Assembly (NCBI GenBank): GCA_030762175.1
Contig: CM060833.1
Location: 8,886,501 to 8,950,500, forward strand
Reading direction: 5' to 3'
From: Metallyticus violacea
Lineage: Eukaryota > Arthropoda > Insecta > Mantodea > Metallyticidae
Length of the DNA: 64,000 nucleotides
Notes under the pieces: generated by a model
Seen by the model: only the letters and a program-made list of their open reading frames with translations
Database searches by the model: none
What the model was told of the DNA's origin: nothing
Shown here: positions 48,840 through 59,016 of the stretch, one piece after another
Position numbering within the stretch: the first letter of the stretch is position 1
Layout of the letters: each line of letters begins with the position of its first letter
Program-made: the position numbers and the translations under genes

Positions 48840-49430
48840 TGCCTATAATGCCTTTTTCATGCACATTTGATATATGGTATTCTATTGTGGAGAAATCTCC
48901 TATGGCTAAAATAATTTTTATGTTGCAAAACAAGGCTATTAGATGTTTGAACTGTATTCAAACATGCAGTCCAACTTTTCACCAGTGTAAAATTATGACT
49001 CTTTCTTCTATATATGTGTATCGCTATTTTGCATGTACCACTGTTTATCTTAATATTGCACACACAAAATAGTTTAAATCACAATATAATTGTAAACACA
49101 TAAGTATAAAACTATACAATAAACTTCCATCACTTATTAAAAATAGGAACACTGTAAATTTTCTAAAGGGTATAAAAAGTGGCTTAAAGCTATGTACAGT
49201 ATTGATAAGTTTAATGATGATTTTAACAGTTTATAATTTATTTTCTTGTAGAGTTTACTTTCTCATCAGTTTTTATTTGTTTTTAAATATTTGTTATAGT
49301 CATCCTCTGGTTGATTGTAATTTCTAGTTACATGTACACTTTTAACACTTTTGTTTGTGGAATGATAACCTGTAACTTATGACAAAATCTATTGGAACAT
49401 GTTAATAAATTATGAATAAAGTTGAAATTG
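48840..49430 (+). mobile_element. LINE relic, reverse-transcriptase C-terminus and 3' tail
   Basis: 'MLQNKAIRCLNCIQT' and 'CKIMTLSSIYVYRYF' match the downstream reverse-transcriptase region of CR1/Jockey-like elements ('QK.AIR.I', '...LKIL.L..LYI'). 'IKLYNKLPSLIKNRNTVNFL' follows near 49,100. A presumed 3' UTR runs to about 49,430. The upstream part is missing. Confidence 0.65.
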
Positions 49431-49499
49431 TGAACAAAATTAACTATATAATAAATACAGTAAATATATTGTCAGGATAACATTGGCAATCTCCATCTA

Positions 49500-50346
49500 A
49501 TAAATAACAGTAGTTATAAATCCAATATAAAATTATAAGTTACATCAATAATACCAAACTCTTAGAAATCTTGATAGATGAACATCTAAAATGGTTTATG
49601 GTTTACTCACATGGAAAAAGTGGCATCAAGGTTAAGTCAATTATGTTTTGCTTTTAGTATTATAAGGGAAAGAGTAAATTTTAATGCCATTATTCCGATA
49701 GCATACTGAAATACAGGATTATATTGTGGGGGGGGGGGGGGAAGAAACCAGATCTTGTATTCAAAATTCAAAAAAGGACTATTAGAATAATCATATATAA
49801 ACTGAAAAGTGGGACTTGCAAACCATTGTTTAAGACAGTAAAGATATTACCTTTACCATAGGTTTATATTATAGAAACATTACATGTGAAGAAAAACCTA
49901 ACACAACAGAGACAAACATAATTGTAATACCACAAACAATGATTACCTGAGCAGTAAGCCACATAGCACCAAACTGTATGAAGGGAGCACAATGTATAAT
50001 GGAATGAAACATACAATAAACTACCTGAAATAGTTAGAAATATGTTTTCAGTAGTTAAATTCACACATATTACTACACGAAAACTGCGTTTACTCCTTAT
50101 TTTAAATGTAATTTGAAGTAAGTTAAACTGTGCCTAGGTTATAAAGTGTCGATATAAACCTGGTGACTCTCTGATATATAATATTTTACTTTATTGGAAT
50201 TTCTATCTAGACTAAAATTTTACTTCACATGTTCGATGTTGTATTTTTTTTTTATCTTGTATTGATTAAATTTTTGTTTCTCTTGATGTATCTATCATGT
50301 GTATGATCTACAGATTGAACAAATTTAATTGAACTGAACTGAACTG
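49500..50346 (+). mobile_element. Second LINE relic in tandem, same family
   Basis: Frame-jumping plus-strand peptides: 'VFKIQKRTIRIIIYKLKSGT', 'KPLFKTVKILPLP', 'VYIIETLHVKKN', then 'MKGAQCIMEWNIQ'. The order is the same as in the preceding relic. The 3' end is marked by a short (tgaac)n tail at about 50,325-50,346, as expected for a non-LTR element. A 14-base G-run interrupts the frame at 49,727. Confidence 0.7.
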
Positions 50347-50714
50347 CTATTTTGAAGTTATGTCTTTGAGTCACTTAATTTACAGTGTTCTTATTCATGT
50401 CAGATTTAAGAAGAATGTTTTTAGAGCAGATATATACCTAGGATATCTCCATTTAAATTACTGTCATAGTATTCAAGGTTGCCAACTTTTCAAGTTTGAC
50501 CAGGAATCTTCGGGTATGCTGACTCGGCATAGGTCCAAATTTCATTTTAATGTTGTACTTATTGGTTATAACTTTGGTAAAGAATGATATTTGTAAAATT
50601 ATCTCAGCATAATGCTTTCACATGGCAGCTTTGATCATATAAAATTACTGCATACTATCACAGCCTCTTTCAATACTTTAGTCTTCCTGCCCATTCTCAT
50701 ATGATATGTCCTTT
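50347..50714. other. No gene recognised
   Basis: A 75-codon open frame (50,360-50,587) has no recognised motif. Confidence 0.4.
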
Positions 50715-50975
50715 CAGTAACCATATGCACCTCGTAGACCCAAGGTTGGAGGTTCAAACCGAGCCAGGTTCGTTGGATTTTTAGGGTGTAAAAATTTGAT
50801 ACATGACTTTTTCAAAAGGGAAAAAAAGCCAGTGGTCCCTTGTCATTGATTTATGGCATGTAAAAAACTCAAACTAGAAAGAAGGGACCTCTGAGCCAAA
50901 TGTATCACGTATTTCATGCCCTGAATTGAATGGGACACTAATGACTAACGATGCGAAAAAGCATTCTTAAACAAG
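50715..50975 (+). mobile_element. SINE-A, diverged
   Basis: 'ctcgtagacccaaggttgga' and 'ggttcaaaccgagccagg' form the head remnant; the body has 'ttatggcatgtaaaaaac', 'gggacctctgagccaaatgt' and 'gccctgaattgaatgggaca'. One of the oldest-looking copies. Confidence 0.8.
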
Positions 50976-51826
50976 AACGACAACTGCTCATATGGTTACT
51001 TTGGAAGCTTAACTGATCACTCCTCTAAATTTTAAGTTTTTGGTGAAAAAGCTTTATCTATTAACTATTTTCTTGCAAGGAAAAAGGATTTGTTTGTAAG
51101 AGATGTGACATAGGTTTACATAAGAGCTCTTAAATATTTAGGAAAGTGGTATGATTTTGACAGTAACATTTTGGAACACTTAATGTTTGTTCTGCATGGA
51201 AGATGAATTTTTGGAATAATAACAATGTGTTTGAAATAATGCAATCTTTTAGAGATAATAATACATTCTGATCAATTATTTGAGAAATATGCTTAGTGAA
51301 CAAGGCATTAGACAAGTTAAGTTCATTGAATATCTTACTGAGCAAGAAATGTGTAATTTTTTTTAGAATTGTGAAAGTAAACATTTAGATAAAATAGTTG
51401 GTAAAAATTCTGTTTGTCCCTATAAGCAATTCATCTGTGGAGTGTTTTTTTAATATGCTATATTTGAACAGATGAAAGAAACAGATTTAAACAAGAACTA
51501 AATATGTCTGAGCTATTTGTAAAAGGTAATTTGTGTATTGTATGGTTACATTCCCGAACCAGCAGCAAGATTTTACTAAAAAATGTAACGTAATAAAATC
51601 AAGAAGTACAATTTCAAAAAGTAATGGCAATATTTGATTTATTGAAGGTAGATTGTAAAAGATACTGTAGTTTGGGATATTGCTTTATTTTGATCTATCA
51701 ACTTATCCTGTTACATAATTATGAGGGAAAATCACAAAGTAAATGAGTAAATTTTTACAGCCAAATGGAAATATATTCACCAAAACTGAAATATACATTT
51801 AGAATATTGAATTTCTCTATTGTTCC
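50976..51826. other. No gene recognised
   Basis: AT-rich. The part next to 51,827 is probably the outer end of the mariner relic that continues at 52,047. Confidence 0.35.
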
Positions 51827-51840
51827 ACATAGCATCCATT

Positions 51841-52046
51841 TTCTTTTTTGATCGATTTATTTATGGACGCTCTTTAACATCACAGGTCATCAGCGTCCCA
51901 TTCAACTCAAACAGCCGACAAATTTTGCTCAGAGGCCTCTCTTTCAGGCTTGAGGTTCTTTTTTGTGCGGCAAATGTATGACACGGGACCCATGGCTTTA
52001 CTTCCCTTCTGAAGGAAGCCATACTTAGGATTTTTACGCCCGAAAA
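51841..52046 (-). mobile_element. SINE-A, 5'-truncated, inserted in a mariner relic
   Basis: The SINE-A body on the minus strand lacks the whole tRNA head (it stops at 'ggatttttacgcccgaaaa'). Perfect 14-bp target-site duplication acatagcatccatt at 51,827-51,840 and 52,047-52,060. The flanking DNA to the right is mariner sequence. Confidence 0.95.
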
Positions 52047-52660
52047 ACATAGCATCCATTCACACATTTATTCGTCTGTTCCACTATGCCACCAATTTTT
52101 CAATGCCCATGCAATAGAACTCATTGGCTGAACGTATAACCAACAGCTGTCGCAACTTCAGTGTCATTTGCCTGCAAAGTGGATTGAACAGATCAGATGG
52201 GGTCTGATGGGGTCAGATCTGGACTTTATACTGGATGCTTGAGAATTTCCAATGACAGGAATTGATTTTTTGCCTCACTCATGCAGCCACATGGGACTAG
52301 TATTGTCATGGAGAATGATGACCTACTCCAGACATTTTTTTTGAGTTGTTCCTGCAAAAATCGGCAAGAATGATATCCTGGCTGTCCCAGAAAATGGTAA
52401 CCAAATCCTTTCCTGCAGAGGGGTTATCCTGAATTTTTGGTTAATGAAACACTCAAGATTCTTCCCCAGTAACGTTGCATCTAGAAATGCCTTTCCAGAT
52501 TATGGTACCATAACAAATACGCAAGACTGTATTCCAAACAGTCCTCCATATGCTGTGGTGTGGTATTTGGGGGGCCCATCTCACTGACAATACTTTGCAA
52601 TACCCAAGCACTTCATGGATGATGGTGTATGCACTACCATATGAAATGCCCACTTCACCC
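52047..52660 (-). mobile_element. Mariner transposase relic
   Basis: On the minus strand from 52,653 downward: 'GISYGSAYTIIHEVLGYCKV' and 'RWAPQI' (helix-turn-helix and linker). Then, at lower coordinates and in shifting frames, 'YSPDLTPSDPI' (third catalytic D region), 'EVATAVGYTFSQ' and 'MGIEKL'. The central catalytic part is damaged and the second catalytic motif reads HDN-like only in a shifted frame. The left end is interrupted by the SINE-A described above. Confidence 0.75.
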
Positions 52661-53469
52661 GCTATTTTTTATTGTTCTGCCAGTCCTCCTGAATCAATGC
52701 ATCCATAGCTTCAACACTGCTCTGTGTGGGGTGTGTGAGGCCATCCAGAACGAGGTTCATGAAGACATTTACATACCCAGCATTGAACTTTGCACACCTA
52801 TTATAGACATTTGAGAATGTACAAGTGTCACCATACACCATCAGGATAAATTTAAGGTGGTTTCTGCCCTTTTGACCACAGAAACCAAATCACACTCTGC
52901 AGCTCAACTGTGTCAAGTGTAGATACCATTTTTAAATAACTGCCTCTCTGCTTGTGCAAGGTGACAAAAAAATATGTACTTCCAAATGTATATTTCAGGT
53001 TTTGTGAATACACATCTAGTTTGCTGTAAAAGTTACTCACTTACTTTTTTATTTTCTCTCATATTGCATTGTTACCAAAGCATGTGTCATATTGTTTAGT
53101 TTATTTGATATATGATTAGCAAATAAAATTGGTTCTTTACAGCAAATTTAATATTCAGTAACTCTTTTTTTCACCATAACAGAGTCATTCCACAAAAACC
53201 AACTCATTCAAAACACAGATTTAACCTTCACCATCTCAGATTTTTTTAAACACTTAGTGTGCATGTTCTGTCCATTGTTAGGTGTTAGGCTTTAGCACAG
53301 GTGCTGACTTTTGTAATATATACTCTCCCTTTGTGGGATTTGTAAGTAAATATACATGTCAGTGTTATTAACCAAGGACATTGTAAATGTTCATCCGATT
53401 GTAACTAAAATTGAATTTTTATTAGTGGTAATCATTAAAAAACAGACAAAATAAAGTAAAAAAAATAAT
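52661..53469. other. No gene recognised
   Basis: May include the N-terminal side of the mariner relic up to about 52,810; beyond that nothing is recognised. Confidence 0.35.
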
Positions 53470-54275
53470 GATATAGGTTTATTCAGAAACTGTATTTTTA
53501 CATTTTGTTTTTGCTTGGAAACGAAGGTGAAAATCAAAGTGCTTCAGACAAAAATTGAAAGAGCAAGCGTGCATCTTGTTCTGATTAGCATAGAGTGAGG
53601 CGAATACGAAATTAGAGTACTGTAGTTGCTCTGCATAGGGATGGAAAGTTAACTCAGTGTGCAAGATCACTCGAGAGTTGGTCAGTCTCGTATTGTAGGA
53701 ACACAAGCGACTCTTAATGCAGTGGCGGCTAGAAATCCCGCCTAGAAGCAGGTAATTATGGTATGGGATATTAATATTTCACCAAGAGCGATGTAGAATG
53801 TAATAAAAATCAAGAAGGCTCTTGCAGAGATACAGCAAAAATTGACATGTAGGATTTTCTTCATTAACGAGAAAGGCTTCGCCATAGAACAGAATTTTTA
53901 AATAATCCTTTGCATTACACGAGTTTTATGAGATTTTAATTTCAGAAGCTTGGTAGCCACATCCGCGGCTGTTTTGTGATTGCCGACTTGTTGCACTAAA
54001 CAGTTCAAAGATGTTTTAGGACTGGTTTCTAATGTAGCACCAATTTCATCCGTTGTCTTTTCGGCTTCATGACCCTAAAGAACAATCTTAAACTATTCAC
54101 TAACCTGTAGATAATATAACAGTACTTTGAAACGTTCTCGGAATGAAGCACAAAATGACGGCATAGCTTTTAGAAATGATTCCAATTTTTCAGTATAGTC
54201 TCCCTCGCACTTTGTCTAGCGTTGCTCCAAAGCCTTTATCCTATCGCGGATGTCAAAATTCCTCCAGGCCTGTAA
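53470..54275 (-). pseudogene. Unidentified degenerate gene or processed pseudogene (minus strand)
   Basis: The minus strand reads as fairly continuous protein over about 400 bp: 'RDRIKALEQR', a stop, 'CEGDYTEKLESFLKAMPSF', 'ASFRERFKVLLYYLQ'. A short interruption follows, then 'GHEAEKTTDEIGATLETSPK', 'NCLVQQVGNHKTAADVATKL' and 'LKLKSHKTRVMQRI'. Composition is protein-like and helical. Downstream there is 53,706-53,479 with no coding pattern, an AATAAA on the minus strand near 53,480, and an A-rich run beyond (seen as T-poor, A-rich + strand at 53,437-53,470). This would fit a retrocopied mRNA, but no family is recognised. Confidence 0.35.
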
Positions 54276-55114
54276 ATTATGTCCCCGCTATTTTAAATGC
54301 CTAATCTTGCCACCAAGCTTAAAATATTCTATTGTTAAACCATTATATAAGAAAGGACAAAAACCGTTAATGTCGAAGTACCTACCACTATCATTACTAA
54401 CAACTTTCTCCAAATAGTTGCAAAATAAATGTTTAAAAGAATATATCAGCATCAAATAAAGATAATATTATAGCAAAGGAACAGTTTGCATTTAGGAAAA
54501 CACGTCAACCAATGATGCCACTTAACTTAAGTTAACACTAATGAAGCTTTTAAATACCTTGATAATAGATTTAATACGCTAGGAATATTTTGTGATCTAT
54601 TGAAAGTTTTTTACTGTGTACATCATAACATGCTCTTGTTAAAATTTCGTACTATGCTATTAAGAGCAAAGGTTATCAATGGATTGTTTCACACTTAACA
54701 ATCAGATAGCAAAAAGAACAATATATTCTTCATATAACTACAACGGAATGGTCAGTAGTAAAATTGTGCTTATCCATTATTTATTTTTATTACAGTTGAT
54801 ACTAATATTTTTATTAAAGAATACAAAATCAATTGTCTCAGATTTATCCAATGATATTTTCAGTATATAAATAACTGATTGGCAGTAACAAAATTCATAT
54901 AAACCACGAACCAACTAATTTTCACACAAAAAATCAAAAACGTTGCAAACCTAAATATATAGCATGAAGACAATGAAATCGTCGAATCTAGTAACATAAA
55001 ATTTCTTGTCTTATGATTGATCATAATATGAATTGGAAATGCCATATTGATTACATCTTACCCAAACTAAGCTCGGCTGTTTTGCAAACAGATCGCTTAT
55101 TCATTTTATAAATA

Positions 55115-56400
55115 CGAGGGTAGGTCCATAAGTTTCTGGCCTAACCATTTTGTAGGTATGATAAAGACAAAAACTATATTGCACTTTTCAATATAGTTAC
55201 CCTTTATTGCAATACACTTCTCACACCTTTGAATTAACATTTCATTTCCCCAACCAAAAATAGTCACAAGTCTTGTCTGCAAAGTGACAAAGTGGGCATA
55301 AACAGCATCCGCCACTTCTTCGTCACACTTTAATTTCCTTCCTCGAATGTCCTTCTTGAGTTTTGAGAAGAGGAAATTGTCACTGTGAGCTAGATCTGGG
55401 CTGTAGAGTGGATGATCAATTTCCTTGAAGTCACATTTCTTCACAGCTTCCTTTGCACAAGAGCCGTGTGCACAGGCGCGTTGTGAAGAAGGCGCACACC
55501 ACCATTCAGCTTTCCTCTACTTTTCTCTTTGATGGAAGCACGTAGTCTGTGCAGTAAGCCTAGGCCAGCATAGTACTCCCCATTTGCTGTAGTGTTCCTC
55601 ACCTTGAAGTCAATGAAGAGTATTCCTTCACAGTCCCAAAAGATTGTGGCCATGAACTTCTTGGTTTGACCTTTAGAGGCGGTGCTTCGCCAGGTTTACG
55701 CCACTCCATTGATTCTCTTTTGGACAAGAGATAATAGTAGAGGACCATAGTTTCATCTCCTGTAATAGTGTTTTGCAGAACTTCTCTCTCGTTGCCACAG
55801 CAGAGCTCCAAAAATGCCTGACAACAGATGACTCGTTGCTGCTTTTGGACTGAGGAAAGAAGCCTAGGCACCCATCTTTTATTCATATTTTTAATGTTCA
55901 TGAATAATTCGAAGGACTGTTGTTTTAGAAAGGCCCAACTTTGCTGCTATTTCTGTAACTTTGAGCCGCCGGTAGGTCTTCCATAATTTCTCCTTCCACA
56001 AGAATGATGTTTTCAGGAGTGAGCACCTCCAAGGGCCGACCTGCACGCTCTTCGTCTTCAGTACTTTCAAGACCCATTCGAAAAAGTTTGTCCCATTCTT
56101 TTACGGTAGAATATGAGCGGGTGGTTCTCCATATACACCGTCCAATCGCTGTTTAATTTCATTTGGAATAAGTCCTTCTTTTGTGAAGAACCTAATAGCA
56201 GCTCGATACTCCACTTTGAACAAGTCACAATCTTCTACACATAGCCTTCTTTATGCAACTATATCTGAACAACTGAACATGGCGGAGCGGAAGTTACATC
56301 TGCAATTATTTACTTAACAGATAAGCTGTGACACCAGATAAGAACGTTGTGACGGCGATAATCCTTATCGGCGAGGAGGAAACTTATGGACCTACCCTCA
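55115..56400 (-). mobile_element. Complete-length but dead mariner element
   Basis: 1,286 bp with terminal inverted repeats of at least 21 bp ('gagggtaggtccataagttt' at the left, complement at the right) and TA target duplications at 55,113-55,114 and 56,401-56,402. The minus-strand transposase resembles the SETMAR-type family: N-terminal 'FFTKEGLIPNEIKQRLDGVY', 'RWVPRLLSSVQKQQR', 'TGDETMVLYYY' (first catalytic D), 'MATIFWDCEGILFIDFK', 'HPLYSPDLAHSDNFLF' (third D). It is broken by frameshifts near 55,445 and 55,660, a stop near the N-terminus, and loss of the second catalytic aspartate: the motif reads LLHNAPVH where the family has HDNAP. Inserted in the LINE at 54.3-57.4 kb. Confidence 0.95.
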
Positions 56401-56570
56401 TAAGAGCATCCCAAAAAGTGTATATTGTGCTTACTACCATTCTTAATAACTTATGAAATAATGTTCTGGGGAAATTCAGAAAAAAAAAAAAAATGTGTAC
56501 AAGAATAATAAGATAAATGGCAGAGGCTAAATGTTTATCTCGTTCAAAACATTGTGAATTTTACCATTAG

Positions 56571-56827
56571 CCGTCGGTCCTGGTGGTACAATGGTAACCC
56601 ACCAATGCCTCGTAGACCCAAAATGGTGGGAGCAGCTCTAACCAGGGTCTATGCATTTTTTCGGTTCCGAAGGGAAATAAAGCTTTGGGTCCCGTAGGTT
56701 TAGGTTCTAACCTCAAGCTTGAAAGAAGAAGCCTGTGAGCAATTTGTCGGCCGTTTCACGCCCTCAATAGAATAGGGCGCTGATGACCTGAGATGTTAAA
56801 GAGCGTCCGTAAATAAACCAAATAATC
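56571..56827 (+). mobile_element. SINE-A inserted in the LINE
   Basis: Near full length; head 'gtcggtcctggtggtacaat', decayed B box, central deletion in the body, tail 'gtccgtaaataaaccaaat'. Target-site duplication accattag at 56,563-56,570 and 56,828-56,835. Removing the SINE and one duplication restores the LINE frame ILPLVCEYILAVLLFV. Confidence 0.93.
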
Positions 56828-57410
56828 ACCATTAGTTTGTGAGTACATTCTAGCTGTACTTTTATTTGTAGGAGAGAACTCAGAAATATTGATAAAAACA
56901 CAGCAAAGAAACAGACATAGGCACTCCAAAACATGCTTATTATAATGGTATAGTATTATTTAATTCACTTCTATCATCTACAAAGGAACTGCATACTAAT
57001 AATAAGTTCAGATTAGCATTTAAAAGATACCTTATCATACACACATCTACACAGAGGAGGATTTCATACAATCAAAAAATAAGTCTTCTGATTTTTATCC
57101 ATTGAATTAAGCTTTGTAAATATAGTAAATGTAAATACTTTGTTACAATATTGTAAGTATTCTAGATGTAAATAATTTGTTACCATCAAAATGTATTTTA
57201 ATGTAAACTATGTAAAAAATACGACCATCTCTGACAAACTTTATATCTACGTTAAAATATGAAGATTGTTACAATTCAAATGTACTTAATGTGTGTTGTT
57301 TCTGACAAAATCTACAACTTTAAACTAGAGCAACTCTTAAAGAGTTGATTAAACCCATTATAGGATCCACAGAAAGTGTTGTGATATGGTATGATAAGAT
57401 AAGATAAGGA

Positions 57411-57745
57411 TATTTCTCAGCTTAGGGAACAGATGGAAGTCAAGCGGATCAAAGTCAGGGGAATAAGGCCGATGTGCAGCAAATCATACTCTAGTTCATT
57501 GATTTTTGCCATTGCAACGTCACATATGTGAGGGCGATATTGTCTTGATCCAAGATGACTTGTCTTCTTTGATAAACTCGGCCTTATCTCACATGTTTTT
57601 TGTCTTCAAAAAGTTCAAAATATTAGTATAATATACCCAGTGATAGATGTTCCAATGAGAAGATATTTAATTAGTAGTACATCCTTGGTATCGTATAAAA
57701 CCGATGGATCTTCCCTGCCGATTTCACAAACTTGGGCCTTCTTTG
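57411..57745 (-). mobile_element. Mariner-type transposase relic
   Basis: The minus strand reads '(DT)KDVLLINYLLIGTSITG' (compare 'D..G.LL.DYL..G.TI.G'), then, after frameshifts, 'LDQDNIAPHICDVAMAKINE' (second catalytic motif, DN..PH with the D kept), 'LEYDLLHIG' and a 'P.TLIRLTS' segment where YSPDLAPSDF is expected. Not active. It directly abuts the LINE tail. Confidence 0.65.
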
Positions 57746-58679
57746 GCGGTGCACATTCGTGATACTTCCATTATTTAGACTAATGTTTTGTTTCAGGTGT
57801 GTAGTAGTGCACCTTTATTTTATCACTGGTCCCACATCGACGCATAAAGTCGACGGGACCTCTCTGAAAACAGGTTCGTGATTCGTTTTTGATCCTGTGT
57901 CGCGGCTCCCATCATGCAGATAATTTTTTCAATCTCAATTCTTCCTGCAAAACTCCGTGGTCCACTTGGAAACGGTTGAATACGATTATGCAGAATCCCC
58001 TAGAGTGTTTGTTATATCTGTATGATTTCTGTTGCATTCATATCCTTTATCAAGTATTTAATAACCGCACGACATTCGATTTGTCATTTTCCCCTTATAC
58101 ACACGTCTGTACTATAACGAACAGCTATAGCTACTACGATTTGACCAATCCATGTATTATTGCACAAATGTTTCAATGGAAGATGTCTGGTTTTAATGAT
58201 AAAACTGTTTCGGAACTGCTGCTGCAACCTGTTCCGAGAACTTTTCAAATGACTCGTAACTAAATCGCAATATATGATATATGTCTAGTGATTGAACGAA
58301 AAATTTGCATTTCCATACATCATAGAAATAGAGCTATTTCTAAACGGAATATAAACAGTATTTTCAGTGACAGCTCCAAATTTTATATTTTAAAATGTTT
58401 TATTGCAGTTAATACAACACAACACATTATCCATGTGGCAGAACAGTAATATCTGCAAAGTTTTATATAAGTAAATTTTAGTGATAAACATAAATTTTGT
58501 GTATGAGTGTGTGTAAAATACTACCTTACACAGTAGCAAAAAATTAGCAATATAATTATCTTAGATCCGCAAAAAAGATTCTGATCAAATTTAGCATTTC
58601 CTTTGTACGGTCTTTTTAATCTAATTAACTCATATAATGAAAAGAAAGTTTGTCTCTTTAAGTTTTGTATTGTTTTCAG
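57746..58679. other. Region upstream of CCDC124 exon
   Basis: A 124-codon open frame (57,889-58,263, +) is the longest of this stretch but has no recognised motif and is poor in the residues typical of coding DNA. A short hairpin (ggtccc...gggacc, 57,828-57,861) lies before it. A promoter or non-coding first exon of CCDC124 could lie here or further left; none is demonstrable. Confidence 0.35.
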
Positions 58680-58846
58680 GGGACATAATGCCTAAGAAAT
58701 TTCTGGGCGAAAACAGCAAAGCTACTGCAGCCCGAGCTCGCAAAAATGCAGCGAAAGAAGAAGAAAATGCACGAAAACAGAAACAATTAGAAGATGAGTA
58801 CTGGAAGGAAGATGATAAACATATAATACGCAAGCAACAAAGGAAG
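58680..58846 (+). CDS. CCDC124 coding exon 1 with start codon
   Basis: Acceptor 'tattgttttcag' at 58,679, 8 nt of 5' UTR, ATG at 58,688, donor GTATAC after 'agg aag' at 58,846. The acceptor just before the ATG means at least one non-coding exon lies upstream. Reading further upstream in frame meets an earlier ATG at 58,637, but that lies in the intron. Encodes residues 1-53, strongly conserved. Confidence 0.93.
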
Positions 58847-58962
58847 GTATACAAAAAAAAATTATAAACTGCCATTTCATTTTCTGGCTTTATTTTGTTA
58901 GTGAACTCGTAAAATATCAGTCCTTGCCTCTTTTTCATTATTTCATAAGCCTTGATTATACG

Positions 58963-59016
<54 letters not shown>

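Larger units (their letters stand above)
54290..57410 (+). mobile_element. LINE (CR1/Jockey-like) copy, split by a mariner and a SINE
   Basis: Plus strand, in pieces. 'LKYSIVKPLYKKGQKPLMSK' is followed by 'YLPLSLLTTFSK' (reverse-transcriptase fingers), then 'AKEQFAFRK'-type and 'IFCDLLKVFYCV'-type sequence (the FCDL.KAFD.V motif with the catalytic D changed). At 54,960-55,080 come 'KFLVLMIDHNMNWKCHIDYI' and 'LPKLSSAV'. The mariner interrupts here (55,115-56,400). It continues with 'KSVYCAYYHS' and a degraded '.W.NS' segment to 56,570, is interrupted by SINE-A, and resumes in frame with 'CEYILAVLLFV' and 'KFRLAFKRYL'. The 3' end is a (gataa)n tail near 57,391-57,410. Confidence 0.85.

Noticed and set aside
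57889..58263. 124-codon open frame on the + strand upstream of CCDC124
   Set aside because: No recognisable motif, unusual composition rich in S, Y, T and F as expected from AT-rich DNA, and no splice or promoter context; retained only as a remark.
58630..58938. 102-codon minus-strand open frame
   Set aside because: Antisense shadow of CCDC124 exon 1.
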